Assembly: GCF_043424415.1 (NCBI RefSeq)
Contig: NZ_JBHWOO010000228.1
Span: forward strand, 1 to 39,754
Direction of reading: 5' to 3'
Length of the DNA stretch: 39,754 bases
Origin: Luteococcus sp043424415
Lineage (GTDB): Bacteria > Actinomycetota > Actinomycetes > Propionibacteriales > Propionibacteriaceae
In this document: one piece after another, positions 1-8,628 of the stretch
Position numbering within the stretch: the stretch's first letter is position 1
Layout of the letters: each line of letters starts with the position of its first letter
The notes under the pieces: generated by a model
Seen by the model: the letters and a program-made list of their open reading frames with translations, nothing else
What the model was told of the DNA's origin: nothing
Database searches by the model: none
Position numbers and translations under genes: made by a program

Positions 1-78
1 CGGCCCCTCGTCGTCCTTGCACAGACCTCCCGCCCGTCACGGTGAGATAACGATGTGGTATCGGCGGTGAGACAGCCA

Positions 79-107
79 TTCCTGACCACTGGAAATTGGC
101 ATAGCTT
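79..107 (+). promoter_or_regulatory. Predicted promoter of the first binding-protein gene
   Basis: TTCCTG (79-84), a 17-base spacer and TAGCTT (102-107) form a sigma70-like promoter about 58 bases before the GTG at 165. The start site would be near 114, giving a leader of about 50 nt that contains a good ribosome binding site. The -35 box is imperfect. Bases 1-78 show nothing else I can support. Confidence 0.45.
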
Positions 108-164
108 TCGAGCAACCGGATGTCCCCACCGTGGTTGGACATCGATGAACCCTCGGAGGTCACT

Positions 165-1871
165 GTGCGCAAGTCCGCATCGGCGGTTGCCGTCCTCGCC
201 GTGGGAGCCCTCGCCCTCTCGGCCTGCGGCGCCCCCAAGTCCAGCTCCGGCACTGAGTCCGGCAACGGCTCCGGCCCCACGCTGTCGGATCTGAACATCA
301 AGCCGCGTTCCGAGCTCAAGGAGGGTGGCTCGGTCCGCTTCTCCGTGAGCCAGCTGCCCACCAACTGGAACTACCACGTGGTGACCGGCACCTCCGTGGA
401 CCAGGACCGCATCATGCAGTTCACGATGCCGCGCAACTGGATCTACGCCGAGGATGCGTCCTTCAAGGAGAACCCGGACTACATCGAGAGCTACGAGGTC
501 ACCGAGCCCAAGGACGGCAAGGGCCAGGTGGTCACTCTGCACCTGAACCCGAAGGCCAAGTGGAACTCCGGCCGTACCATCGACTGGACCGACTACGAGG
601 CGACCTGGAAGGCCTGCAACGGCACCAACAAGGCCTTCGACGTCAGCTCCACCGACGGCTTCAACGAGATCGTCAGCGTCACCCAGGGCGAGAAGCCCAC
701 CGACGTGGTGGTCACCTTCAAGGCGGCCTACCCGGACTGGTCGAGCGCGCTCAGCGATGTCTGGCCCAAGGAGGGCATGAGCGACCCCGAGGTCTTCAAC
801 AAGGGCTGGAGCACCTTCAAGTCCGAGTGGCACACCGGCCCCTTCGCCTTCGACAAGATCGACACCTCGCAGAAGGTGCTGCACCTCAAGCGCAATGACA
901 AGTGGTGGGGCGACAAGGCCCTGCTCGACAAGGTGAGCTTCCGCCAGCTGGAAACCCCGGCCGATGTCAATGCCTTCGCCAACAACGAGATCGACGTCGT
1001 CGACGCCATGATCAACTCCACGGCCGTCAACACCGCCAAGAAGCGTTCTGATGCCGAGATCCGCTCCGCCGGCTCCCGTCAGTGGCGCCACTTCACCTTC
1101 AACTCCAAGGCCGGTGCCCTGGCCGACCTGAACGTGCGCCAGGCCATTGCCAAGGCCGTCAACCGTGAGGCCATCGCCAAGTCCGACCTGGTCGGCCTGC
1201 CGATCAACCCCACTGAGCTGATGCTCGGCAACCACTTCTACCTGCCGGGCCAGGAGGGTTACAAGGACAACTCCGCGGACTTCGCCTACGACCCCGAGGC
1301 CGCCAAGAAGCAGCTCGAGGAGGCGGGCTGGAAGCTCCCCGAGGGCAAGACGATCCGCGAGAAGGACGGCAAGCCGCTCAGCATCAAGTACACGATGCTC
1401 ACCGGTGTCCCCACCAGCGAGAACGAGGGCAAGCTGCTGCAGAAGGACCTCGCGGCGGTCGGCATCGAGGTCAAGATGGTCAACACCGCGCCCGATGACT
1501 ACCAGAAGGTGCTGCAGGCACGCTCCTTCGACGTGATCGCCTTCACCTGGCAGGGCACCAACTACCCGGTGGCCAATGTCCGCCAGATCTACGGCGCGAA
1601 GGTGGAGGGCTCGAAGGAGCCCTCGGGCTCGAACTACGCCCAGCTGATCAATCCCGAGATCGAGAAGCTGATCCCGCAGATCGCCCGTGAGACCGACAAG
1701 ACCAAGCGTGCGGAACTGGGCAACCAGGCCGACAAGCTGATCTGGGACGAGGTGCACACGCTGCCGATCTACCGCCGGATCGACTACACCGCGACCCCGA
1801 AGAACCTCGCCAACTACGGCTCGGCCACCTTCCAGACGGTCGACGCCGAGGACATCGGCTACACCAAGTGA
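165..1871 (+). CDS. ABC transporter solute-binding lipoprotein, family 5 (oligopeptide/dipeptide type)
   Basis: Predicted cell-surface lipoprotein of 568 aa that captures peptides or similar solutes for an ABC importer. The GTG start at 165 is chosen because GGAGG lies 5-9 bases upstream and the protein then opens with a lipoprotein signal: basic RKS, a hydrophobic core and the lipobox LSAC, with the lipidated Cys near residue 19. A Ser/Gly-rich spacer follows. The body has the SBP_bac_5 layout, with KWNSGRTIDWTDYEATW, a HTGPFAF segment and LNVRQAIAKAVNREAIAK. It is monocistronic, ends in a strong terminator and faces the peptide-transport operon on the other strand. It may be a second binding protein for that transporter or serve another one; the substrate cannot be read from sequence. 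Confidence 0.9.
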   Translation: MRKSASAVAVLAVGALALSACGAPKSSSGTESGNGSGPTLSDLNIKPRSELKEGGSVRFSVSQLPTNWNYHVVTGTSVDQDRIMQFTMPRNWIYAEDASFKENPDYIESYEVTEPKDGKGQVVTLHLNPKAKWNSGRTIDWTDYEATWKACNGTNKAFDVSSTDGFNEIVSVTQGEKPTDVVVTFKAAYPDWSSALSDVWPKEGMSDPEVFNKGWSTFKSEWHTGPFAFDKIDTSQKVLHLKRNDKWWGDKALLDKVSFRQLETPADVNAFANNEIDVVDAMINSTAVNTAKKRSDAEIRSAGSRQWRHFTFNSKAGALADLNVRQAIAKAVNREAIAKSDLVGLPINPTELMLGNHFYLPGQEGYKDNSADFAYDPEAAKKQLEEAGWKLPEGKTIREKDGKPLSIKYTMLTGVPTSENEGKLLQKDLAAVGIEVKMVNTAPDDYQKVLQARSFDVIAFTWQGTNYPVANVRQIYGAKVEGSKEPSGSNYAQLINPEIEKLIPQIARETDKTKRAELGNQADKLIWDEVHTLPIYRRIDYTATPKNLANYGSATFQTVDAEDIGYTK

Positions 1872-1887
1872 GCTGACAGGCTCCACG

Positions 1888-1927
1888 CGCACGAGGCCCC
1901 GCCTGGCATCAGGCGGGGCCTCGTGCG
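1888..1927. terminator. Intrinsic terminator between convergent genes
   Basis: A perfect 17-bp inverted repeat (1888-1904 / 1911-1927) with a 6-base loop lies 17 bases after the plus-strand stop and 17 bases before the minus-strand stop. There is no T-tract, which is common in high-GC actinobacteria. The symmetry and position suggest it serves both genes. Confidence 0.85.
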
Positions 1928-1943
1928 GTCTGCGGCGCGGCGG

Positions 1944-2576
1944 TCACAGGGTCGTGACGGCGCACAGGACGGCCAGCGCGACCAGCACACCGAGGCGTCC
2001 CCAGTGCAGGGTGCGCTGCACGCTGGCTCCCGCATCATCCTGGCGCGGGGAGCGCAGCGGCAGCTCCTGGCGGATCAGCTCTGCAGCGGCACCAGCCCCG
2101 AGGCTCAGGTGCACGGCGGGGCTGTCGGGCGAGCGGGATCCGAGTTCGGGGGCGTTCTCGAGGGAGAGGCCGCCCATCACGGTCGTGTGTCCGTCGAAGG
2201 ACGTGGAGACCATGGAGTGGCCGGCCTTGGAGGGCACCGCCCAGGCGCGCACCTCACGCCCCGCGGCCTCCACCACCAGTCCCCATTCGGCACGGGCGCC
2301 GGTGACCTGGGGCCACGGCAGGGTGGTGCGGGTCAGTGGGTTGTCCACGACCAGCCGGTCGGCGAACAGCCGGACGCTGGACAGTCCCCACAACAGCCAG
2401 CAGGCCATTGACACGACCCCCAACCAGGCACCCGAGCGCAGCAGCTGCCCGGCGCCGCCAGTGATGCCCTCCACCACGAGCAGGGCGACGGCGAGCACGG
2501 AGACGGCGATGGCACCCCAGCGGGACCGGCTGGGGCGCAGGACGATGGCGGGGCGCATGGGGACATTCTTCCCCAT
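1944..2576 (-). CDS. Small membrane protein, PH-domain-like, last gene of the opp operon
   Basis: About 210 aa. Two adjacent hydrophobic segments near the N-terminus (around RWGAIAVSVLAVALLVVEG and a second at WLGVVSMACWLLWG) are followed by a soluble part opening VRLFADRLVVDNPLTRTTLP. That is the 'TM-TM then beta-rich domain' layout of bacterial PH (bPH) proteins. A further hydrophobic stretch closes the C-terminus (LGVLVALAVLCAVTTL). Possible starts are GTG 2585, ATG 2576 and ATG 2558, and none has a clean ribosome binding site. It begins within about 25 bases of the oppF stop, so it is probably cotranscribed with the transporter. The PH assignment is by layout and motif resemblance only, and the function is unknown. 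Confidence 0.6.
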   Translation of the reverse strand: MGKNVPMRPAIVLRPSRSRWGAIAVSVLAVALLVVEGITGGAGQLLRSGAWLGVVSMACWLLWGLSSVRLFADRLVVDNPLTRTTLPWPQVTGARAEWGLVVEAAGREVRAWAVPSKAGHSMVSTSFDGHTTVMGGLSLENAPELGSRSPDSPAVHLSLGAGAAAELIRQELPLRSPRQDDAGASVQRTLHWGRLGVLVALAVLCAVTTL

Positions 2577-2599
2577 GCGCCCCACCCGTGGTTCGAGCG

Positions 2600-3625
2600 T
2601 CAGTCGGCTGCCAGCACCTGCCGCACCTCGGCGTGGTGGCAGGCGCTGGCGTGGGTGTCCACACCGTCCGGACGCGCCTCCAGCAACGGCTCCTGCTGGG
2701 AGCAGAGCTCGGTCGCCTTCCAGCAGCGGGTGTGGAAACGGCAGCCCGACGGCGGGTTGGCGGGGCTGGGCACGTCGCCACTGAGCACGATCTGGTCGCG
2801 CTTGCCGCGCATCTGCGGGTTGGGCACCGGCACCGCAGACAGCAGGGCCTGCGTGTAGGGATGGGTGGGGCGTTCGTAGATCTGTTCCTCGTCGCCCACC
2901 TCGACCATCCGGCCGAGATACATGACGCCCACCCGGTCGGAGATGTGGCGCACCACGGCCAGGTCGTGCGCGATGAAGACATAGGCCAGGCCCAGCTCAT
3001 TCTGGAGCCGTTCGAGCAGGTTGACCACCTGGGCCTGCACCGAGACGTCCAGCGCGCTGACCGGCTCGTCACAGACCAGCACCTTCGGATTGAGGGCGAT
3101 GCCGCGGGCAATCCCGATTCGCTGCCGCTGCCCGCCCGAGAACTGGTGCGGGTAGCGGTTGATGTGCTCCGGGTTGAGCCCCACCAGCTCCAGCAGCTCC
3201 TGGACGCGGGCCCGCCGCTTGGCCTTGGGCAGCACGTCGGGGTGGATGGCAAAGGGCTCGGCCACGATGTCACCGACGGTCATGCGGGGGTTCAACGACG
3301 TGTACGGGTCCTGGAAGACGATCTGCACGTCGCGTCGCAGCCGCCGCATGGCAGCACCCGACTTGTCGTGCACGCTCTCACCCTGGAAGTGCAGGGTGCC
3401 CTCGGTGGGCTCCTCCAGGCGCATCAGCAGCCGCCCCAGGGTCGACTTGCCGCAGCCGGACTCGCCGACGATGCCAAGCGTCTCGCCCGGGTACAGGTCC
3501 AGGTCCACGCCGTCGACCGCCTTGACGTGGCCCACGGTGCGTCGGATCACCCCGCCCTTGATCGGGTAGTGCTTCTTGAGGCCCCTGGCGCTGAGGATCG
3601 GGGTGCCGGGGATCGTCTCAGCCAT
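2600..3625 (-). CDS. oppF: Oligopeptide/dipeptide ABC transporter ATP-binding protein (OppF/DppF type)
   Basis: Cytoplasmic ATPase subunit of 341 aa that powers peptide import together with the adjacent OppD-like ATPase. Seen directly: Walker A GESGCGKST (about residue 60), Q-loop QDPYTSLNPR, ABC signature FSGGQRQR, Walker B VLVCDEPVSALD and the switch His in IAHDLAVV. The C-terminal oligo_HPY region follows, with HPYTQALLSAVP and the Cys-containing CRFHTRC. The start overlaps the end of the upstream ATPase gene by 8 bases, indicating translational coupling. Length is normal for the family. The F-type call rests on gene order and the KHYP/VKAVDGV N-terminal signature. Confidence 0.93.
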   Translation of the reverse strand: MAETIPGTPILSARGLKKHYPIKGGVIRRTVGHVKAVDGVDLDLYPGETLGIVGESGCGKSTLGRLLMRLEEPTEGTLHFQGESVHDKSGAAMRRLRRDVQIVFQDPYTSLNPRMTVGDIVAEPFAIHPDVLPKAKRRARVQELLELVGLNPEHINRYPHQFSGGQRQRIGIARGIALNPKVLVCDEPVSALDVSVQAQVVNLLERLQNELGLAYVFIAHDLAVVRHISDRVGVMYLGRMVEVGDEEQIYERPTHPYTQALLSAVPVPNPQMRGKRDQIVLSGDVPSPANPPSGCRFHTRCWKATELCSQQEPLLEARPDGVDTHASACHHAEVRQVLAAD

Positions 3626-4655
3626 GGAAGACCTCCAGTACGTGGTGGCAGGCGCTGGTGCGCCCAGGGGTGGCGGCCGGATCGGGCACCGGCAGCAGGG
3701 CCGGGGGAGCCCCGGTCCGGCAGACCTCCGTGGCCCGGGGGCAGCGGGGATGGAAGGCGCACCCGTCGGGCATCGCCAGCAGGTTGGGCGGCAGCCCGCC
3801 GATGGCCTGCAGGGTCTGGCCCTTCTGGTCGAGGCGGGGGATCGAGTCGATCAGGCCCCGGGTGTAGGGGTGCGCCGGCCGGGAGTAGATGTCGTGCACG
3901 TCGGCCTGCTCCACCATGCGACCCGCGTACATCACGTTGATCCGGTCCGCGACGTCGGCGACCACCCCGAGGTCGTGCGTGATCAGGATCAGGCCCATGC
4001 CGCTGTCGCGCTGCAGGTCCTTGAGCAGGTCCATGATCTGGGCCTGGACGGTGACGTCCAGCGCCGTGGTGGGCTCGTCGGCGATCAGCACCTTCGGGTC
4101 GAGCGCGATGGCCATCGCAATCATGATGCGCTGGCGCATGCCGCCCGAGAACTGGTGCGGGTAGGCGTCGACGCGCTCCCGGGCGGCGGGGATGTGCACC
4201 CGGTCCATCAACTCGATGGCGCGCTTCTTCGCCTCACCGCGACCGAGGCCGCGGTGGATGCGGAACATCTCGGCGATCTGCCAGCCCACCGGGAAGACCG
4301 GATTCAGCGCGCTGAGGGCGTCCTGGAAGATCATCGCGATCTCGGCCCCGCGCACCTTCTGCCGCTTCTTCTGCGGCAGGGTGAGCAGGTCGGTGCCCCG
4401 GTAGAGCACCTGGCCGGACGGGATCCGCGCCGGCGGGGAGTCGAGGATTCCCATGATCGCCTGGGCCGTCACTGACTTGCCCGAGCCGGACTCGCCGAGG
4501 ATCGCGAGGGTCTCGCCCTCGTCGAGGTGGAAGTCGACGCCATTGATGGCATGGGCGATGCCGCCGCGGGTGTGGAAGTCCACGTGGAGGTCACGCACCT
4601 CCAGCAGGTGCGAGCCGGCATCGGAGAGGGGAGCCTGGCTGGTTCTCGTGCTCAT
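3618..4655 (-). CDS. oppD: Oligopeptide/dipeptide ABC transporter ATP-binding protein (OppD/DppD type)
   Basis: The second ATPase subunit, 345 aa. Motifs in order: Walker A GESGSGKSVTAQ, Q-loop FQDALSALNP, signature FSGGMRQRIMIA, Walker B VLIADEPTTALD, H-loop ITHDLGVV, then a C-terminal oligo_HPY block with HPYTRGLIDSIPRLD and CAFHPRC. It sits 3 bases after the permease gene and overlaps oppF by 8 bases, so all subunits should be made from one message. Two distinct ATPases are usual for Opp/Dpp importers, which work as OppBCDF with a lipoprotein. Confidence 0.93.
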   Translation of the reverse strand: MSTRTSQAPLSDAGSHLLEVRDLHVDFHTRGGIAHAINGVDFHLDEGETLAILGESGSGKSVTAQAIMGILDSPPARIPSGQVLYRGTDLLTLPQKKRQKVRGAEIAMIFQDALSALNPVFPVGWQIAEMFRIHRGLGRGEAKKRAIELMDRVHIPAARERVDAYPHQFSGGMRQRIMIAMAIALDPKVLIADEPTTALDVTVQAQIMDLLKDLQRDSGMGLILITHDLGVVADVADRINVMYAGRMVEQADVHDIYSRPAHPYTRGLIDSIPRLDQKGQTLQAIGGLPPNLLAMPDGCAFHPRCPRATEVCRTGAPPALLPVPDPAATPGRTSACHHVLEVFHG

Positions 4656-4658
4656 GGG

Positions 4659-5639
4659 TCACCGCAGCTTCGGGTCGAGGGCGTCCCGGATGACCTCGCC
4701 GAGCATGATGAAGGCCAGGACGGTCAGGGACAGGAAGAGTGAGGGGAAGGCCAGCATCCACGGGGCGGAGGCGATGTAGCCCAGGCCGGAGGCCTCGCTG
4801 ATGGCGATGCCCCAGCTGATCACCGGCGGGCGCAGGCCGATGCCGAGGAAGCTCAGCGTGGCCTCCACCGCGATGTAGCTGCCCAGGTTGATGGTGGCCA
4901 CCACCAGGACCGGTGCCAGGGCATTGGGCAGGATGTGCTGGGTGATGATCCGCCACGGGCTGGCGCCCAGGGCGCGGGCCGCCTGCACGTACTCGTTGGG
5001 CTTGACCTGCAGCACCGAGGAACGCATCAGTCGCGCGATGCTCGGCCAGCCGAGCACCACCAGCGCGGCCACCACCTTGGCGACGACCACGAGGTAGGGC
5101 GTGCTGCTGGTGCTGGGGTAGGAGTAGAGGATCACGATGCCGCCCAGCAGCAGCGGGATGGCGAAGAAGACCTCGCCGAGGCGTGAGAGCAGCGTGTCGA
5201 CCCATCCGCCGGCGTAGCCGGCGATGATGCCGATCACCGAGCCGAGCAGGGTGGTGCCGAGCGTGGTGAGCAGGCCCACCAGGATCGAGGACCGGGCCCC
5301 GTGGATGGTACGCGCGTAGACGTCGCAACCCTGCAGGTCGGTGCCGAAGACGTGCCCGGCGCCGGGTGCCTGGCGTGAGATGGCCAGGTCGCAGGCATAG
5401 GGATCGGTGCGGGTGAACAGCCCCGGCACCAGGGCCATCGCCACCAGCACCGCGATCAGCAGGACCGAGAACCAGAACAGGGGGCGGTGGCGCATCTCGT
5501 ACCAGGCATCGCGCCACAGCGAGTTGCCGCGGTCTGTAGTGGCCTGGGCGCCGGTCTGGTCGGCGGCCGGGAGCCCGTCAGCGGCCATGGCGCCGGCGGC
5601 ACCCTCGACCGTGAAGGGATTGGTGGTGGGTTCAGTCAT
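4659..5639 (-). CDS. oppC: Oligopeptide/dipeptide ABC transporter permease (OppC/DppC type)
   Basis: Integral membrane permease of 326 aa. A soluble N-terminal extension of about 50 residues precedes the first membrane helix (LFWFSVLLIAVLVAMALVPG), as in OppC proteins. The EAA loop that docks on the ATPase is visible as YVQAARALGASPWRI followed by HILPNALAP. The extracellular loop contains CDLAISRQAPGAGHVFGTD, the conserved OppC segment before the transport domain. It overlaps the upstream permease gene by 8 bases and is followed 3 bases later by oppD. Confidence 0.93.
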   Translation of the reverse strand: MTEPTTNPFTVEGAAGAMAADGLPAADQTGAQATTDRGNSLWRDAWYEMRHRPLFWFSVLLIAVLVAMALVPGLFTRTDPYACDLAISRQAPGAGHVFGTDLQGCDVYARTIHGARSSILVGLLTTLGTTLLGSVIGIIAGYAGGWVDTLLSRLGEVFFAIPLLLGGIVILYSYPSTSSTPYLVVVAKVVAALVVLGWPSIARLMRSSVLQVKPNEYVQAARALGASPWRIITQHILPNALAPVLVVATINLGSYIAVEATLSFLGIGLRPPVISWGIAISEASGLGYIASAPWMLAFPSLFLSLTVLAFIMLGEVIRDALDPKLR

Positions 5640-6561
5640 GGGAGATCCTTGGGTCCAGGACGCCGTAGAGGATGTCCACGATCAGGTTCATCAGCAGGTA
5701 GACCAGCACGAGGCAGGTGACGGCGCCGACGACCGAGATGCCGTCGCGTTGGTTGATGGAGCGGAAGATGAAGCCGCCGATCCCGTTGATGTTGAAGATG
5801 CGCTCGGTGACGATGGCCCCGCCCATCAGGGCGCCGAAGTCGTAGCCCATGAAGGTGATCACGGGGACCAGCGAGTTGCGCAGCGCGTGCACGCTGATCG
5901 TGCGGCTGGGCGTCAGCCCCTTGGCCTTGGCGGTGCGCACGTAGTCGGCGCGCAGGTTCTCCACCAGGTTGGTACGGGTCAGGCGGGCCACATAGGCCAC
6001 CGACAGTGAGCCGAGGACCAGTCCGGGCAGGATCAGCTCCTTGAGGGTCCCGGTGCTGGCAGTGACCGGGATGACGTCGTTGGCGCCGCTCTTGAGCACG
6101 GCGAACTGGGCCATGCTGCCGATGACGAAGACCGGGACCGAGATGACCACCAGGGTGGAGACGGTGACGAGGCTGTCGATGAAGCGGCCCCGGCGGATGC
6201 CGGCCAGCACACCGGCAGCGATACCCACGACGGCCTCGAAGACGAGGGCCACCAGGGCGAGCTTCAGCGTCGTCGGGTAGCGCAGGGCCAGTTCAGAGGC
6301 GACGGTGTTGTTGTAGAAGTTGGTGCTGAGGTCGCCCTGCAGCAGCTTGCCCAGGTAGAGCACGTACTGGACCAGGACCGGCTTGTCGAGGTTGTACTCG
6401 GCCTTGAAGGCGGCGATGTAGGCGGGGGTGCAGTCGCGCTCCCCGCAGCGCCCCACCCAGGGGTCACCGGGCAGGGTGAAGACGAGCAGGTAGAGCAGGA
6501 AGGTGGCGCCGATGATGACCGGCACCATCTGCACCAGCCGTCGCAGGACGTACTTGAACAT
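5632..6561 (-). CDS. oppB: Oligopeptide/dipeptide ABC transporter permease (OppB/DppB type)
   Basis: Integral membrane permease of 309 aa and partner of the OppC-like subunit. It begins MFKYVLRRLVQMVPVIIG, the typical OppB N-terminal helix with no soluble extension. The EAA loop reads DYVRTAKAKGLTPSRTI then HALRNSLVP. The periplasmic loop after TM1 carries a Cys pair (GRCGERDC). AGGAGA stands just before the ATG. It follows the binding-protein gene after an 81-base gap that holds a stable hairpin. Confidence 0.93.
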   Translation of the reverse strand: MFKYVLRRLVQMVPVIIGATFLLYLLVFTLPGDPWVGRCGERDCTPAYIAAFKAEYNLDKPVLVQYVLYLGKLLQGDLSTNFYNNTVASELALRYPTTLKLALVALVFEAVVGIAAGVLAGIRRGRFIDSLVTVSTLVVISVPVFVIGSMAQFAVLKSGANDVIPVTASTGTLKELILPGLVLGSLSVAYVARLTRTNLVENLRADYVRTAKAKGLTPSRTISVHALRNSLVPVITFMGYDFGALMGGAIVTERIFNINGIGGFIFRSINQRDGISVVGAVTCLVLVYLLMNLIVDILYGVLDPRISHD

Positions 6562-6581
6562 GGTTCTCCTTGGACCACGGC

Positions 6582-6613
6582 CCGGTGGCGCCCCCGTGCA
6601 GGGGGGCCACCGG
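6582..6613 (-). other. Stable intercistronic hairpin between binding-protein and permease genes
   Basis: An 8-bp outer stem (6582-6589 / 6606-6613), one bulged base, and a 5-bp C/G inner stem close a 5-base loop. There is no T-tract on the minus strand and the operon continues. It looks more like an mRNA-stabilising or partial attenuating structure of the kind often found after binding-protein cistrons, which need more product than the permeases. The role is inferred. Confidence 0.5.
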
Positions 6614-6642
6614 TCGAGGAGTGGGTCAGGTGGTCTGGAGGA

Positions 6643-8295
6643 TCACTTGAGTGTGATGGCGCTCAGGTCGAGCGTCCCGAAGGGGGTCACCTTCACGTTC
6701 GTGACCTTCGAGGACCAGGCCGCCGGGGTGGACTGGCTCCACAGCGGGATGGCCGGCAGGCCGTCATTGAGCATGGCCTCGGCCTGCTGGTACTGCTGGT
6801 TGGCCTCGGCAGGGGTCTTGGCGGCGGCGGCCTTGACCAGGAGGGCGTCGAAGGCGGGGTTGTCGTACTTGCCGTCGTTCGAGGCAGCTCCCTTGGTGTA
6901 GATGGGGGTCAGGAAGTTCTCGATCGACGGGTAGTCCATCTGCCAGCCGGAGCGGAAGGCGCCCTTGAGCTCCTGGGCCTTGATCTGGGTGCGCAGGGTC
7001 TTGAAGTCGGGCGTGGTGTTCACCTGGCAGTTCATGCCGAGGTTGGTCTTGAGCTGGTTGCAGACGGCATCGGCCCACAGCTTGTGGCCGCCGTCGCCGT
7101 TCACCGAGATCTGGAAGACGCCCTTGTAGCCGCCGGCGGCGTCGTAGGTCTTCTTGGCGGCCGCCGCGTCGAAGGTGCAGGCATCGGTGCAGGCGCCGGC
7201 CTTGTAGCCGTCCACCACGGGGGCGACCCAGCTGTTGGCGGGGGTGCGGGTGCCGTTGAAGACCTTCTCGGTGATGGTCTTGCGATCAATGGCCTGTCCG
7301 ATGGCCTTGCGGATCTCGGGATTCTTCAGCTGCTCGTCGACGGGGCTGAAGGTCAGCGTCTGGTTGACACCGGACTCGGCGACGACGGTGCGGTCGGCGC
7401 CGAGCTGGGCCTTCCACTGGTCCCCGACGAGCTGGTCGGAGGGGATGATGTCGGTGAAGTCGAGCTGGTCGGCCTGCACCTCGGTGAAGGCGGCGGCGGC
7501 ATCGTTGTAGATGCAGTAGGTGACCTTGTCGACGTGCGCCGGGAACTTGCCGGTGTACTTGGCGTTCTTCTCCATCACGATCTCGGTGGCCGTATTGGAG
7601 GTGACGGTGAAGGGGCCGGCGCCGATGGGCATCTTGCCGAAGGTGTCCGACTTGGGGTCGGCGAAGAAGGACTCGGGCTGCGGCACGAAGGCGGAGTAGC
7701 CCAGGCGCACCGGCAGGTTGGAGACGGGCTCGCCGGTGGTGATGGTGAAGGTCTGGTCGTCGACGACCTTCAGGCCGCTCATCTGCTTGGCCTTGGGCTG
7801 GGTCTTGCACTCCTCGTCGGGGCACTGGAGGTCTGCGTAGCCGGCGATGGGCTCGAAGAAGTAGCCGTTCTGCTGGCCATTGGGGCCATAGGCGGCGTAG
7901 TTCCACGCGTCCACGAAGCTCTTGGAGGTGACCGGGCTGCCGTCGCTGAAGGTGCGGCCCCTGGCGAGCTTGACGGTGAAGACCTTGTTGTCCTTGGTGT
8001 CGATGGACTGGGCGAGGTCCATCTCGGGCGCGGCGGTGTCGCTGTTGTAGCGCACGAGCTTGGCGGTGACGGCGTCGATGACGTTGCCGCCACAGACCTC
8101 GGTGGTGTTCGACCCGATCAGCGGGTTCTCGGGGGTGCAACCGCGGATGATGATGTTGCCGCCGCTCTTGGCAGCGGTGTCTCCTGATCCGCTGCCACCG
8201 CCGGAGTCGGAGCCGCCGCCGCAGGCGGTGGCCGTCACGGCCAGTGTGGCCATGGCCACGGCGAGGGTACGTGAACGTCGCATGGGGGTTCTCAT
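6643..8295 (-). CDS. oppA: ABC transporter solute-binding lipoprotein, family 5, of the opp operon
   Basis: Extracellular lipoprotein of about 550 aa and first gene of the peptide transport operon. The signal peptide MRRSRTLAVAMATLAVTATAC ends at the lipidated Cys and is followed by a Gly/Ser/Asp linker. SBP_bac_5 features include KLARGRTFSDGSPVTSKSF, the MPIGAGPFTVTSN segment and NPEIRKAIGQAIDRKTITEKV. ATGs at 8295 and 8283 are both compatible with the signal peptide, with GAGAA-like weak ribosome sites before each. Several extra Cys residues are present (CIYN, ACTDACTF), possibly disulfides. It shares little visible identity with the binding protein at 165-1871, so the two probably differ in substrate. 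Confidence 0.9.
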   Translation of the reverse strand: MRTPMRRSRTLAVAMATLAVTATACGGGSDSGGGSGSGDTAAKSGGNIIIRGCTPENPLIGSNTTEVCGGNVIDAVTAKLVRYNSDTAAPEMDLAQSIDTKDNKVFTVKLARGRTFSDGSPVTSKSFVDAWNYAAYGPNGQQNGYFFEPIAGYADLQCPDEECKTQPKAKQMSGLKVVDDQTFTITTGEPVSNLPVRLGYSAFVPQPESFFADPKSDTFGKMPIGAGPFTVTSNTATEIVMEKNAKYTGKFPAHVDKVTYCIYNDAAAAFTEVQADQLDFTDIIPSDQLVGDQWKAQLGADRTVVAESGVNQTLTFSPVDEQLKNPEIRKAIGQAIDRKTITEKVFNGTRTPANSWVAPVVDGYKAGACTDACTFDAAAAKKTYDAAGGYKGVFQISVNGDGGHKLWADAVCNQLKTNLGMNCQVNTTPDFKTLRTQIKAQELKGAFRSGWQMDYPSIENFLTPIYTKGAASNDGKYDNPAFDALLVKAAAAKTPAEANQQYQQAEAMLNDGLPAIPLWSQSTPAAWSSKVTNVKVTPFGTLDLSAITLK

Positions 8296-8308
8296 TGTTC
8301 TCGTGGGT

Positions 8309-8366
8309 GGCGCACAGTGCGCCACGGCTCCGCAGGCGCGGGCGTCCTTGCCGGGTGCCTGCGGAG
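8309..8366 (-). other. Two hairpins in the oppA 5' untranslated region
   Basis: A 6-bp hairpin with a 3-base loop (8309-8323) and a perfect 10-bp inverted repeat (8328-8337 / 8357-8366) lie between the paired CACGTG sites and the oppA start. In the minus-strand transcript they would form a structured leader. No known riboswitch core was recognised. Confidence 0.4.
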
Positions 8367-8380
8367 TGAGAGAACCGGAA

Positions 8381-8409
8381 ACCACGTGTCTCGCCGGTGG
8401 ACCACGTGT
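8381..8409. promoter_or_regulatory. Paired ACCACGTGT sites, candidate operator of the opp operon
   Basis: The 9-mer ACCACGTGT occurs at 8381-8389 and again at 8401-8409. The repeats are 20 bases apart, close to two helical turns, and each contains the palindrome CACGTG. They lie about 90-125 bases upstream of oppA and 220 bases upstream of secY. The geometry fits two dimers of a regulator binding one DNA face. No regulator gene is adjacent, so the cognate factor is unknown. Confidence 0.45.
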
Positions 8410-8531
8410 TCATTCCGTGGTCCCGTGACTTGTGATCTGGTGCTGACTGGGATATGGGCGGTTGGTGCCAAGTCCTGGTCGATGGGCCATTCACCGTGGG
8501 ACGGATGGACGGATTCGTGGCCGGCGCTTGA

Positions 8532-8537
8532 TAGGCT
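8532..8537 (+). promoter_or_regulatory. Candidate -10 box for secY
   Basis: TAGGCT at 8532-8537 matches the TANNNT -10 used elsewhere in this window and would give an 85-nt leader to the secY ATG. No clear -35 is visible. The 8410-8628 interval holds nothing else I can support. Confidence 0.35.
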
Positions 8538-8628
8538 GGCGCAGCTGCACTTCTGTTGTCTGCAGTGTGCCTCACGATGCCGACGCGTCCCCGCGTGGGA
8601 GCAGAACGAACGAAGAGAGTCAGTCTCA

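Noticed and set aside
8317..8628. Upstream in-frame extension of secY (104 codons)
   Set aside because: It covers the opp operators and shows no SecY-like sequence. The ATG at 8629 has a ribosome site and the canonical N-terminus.
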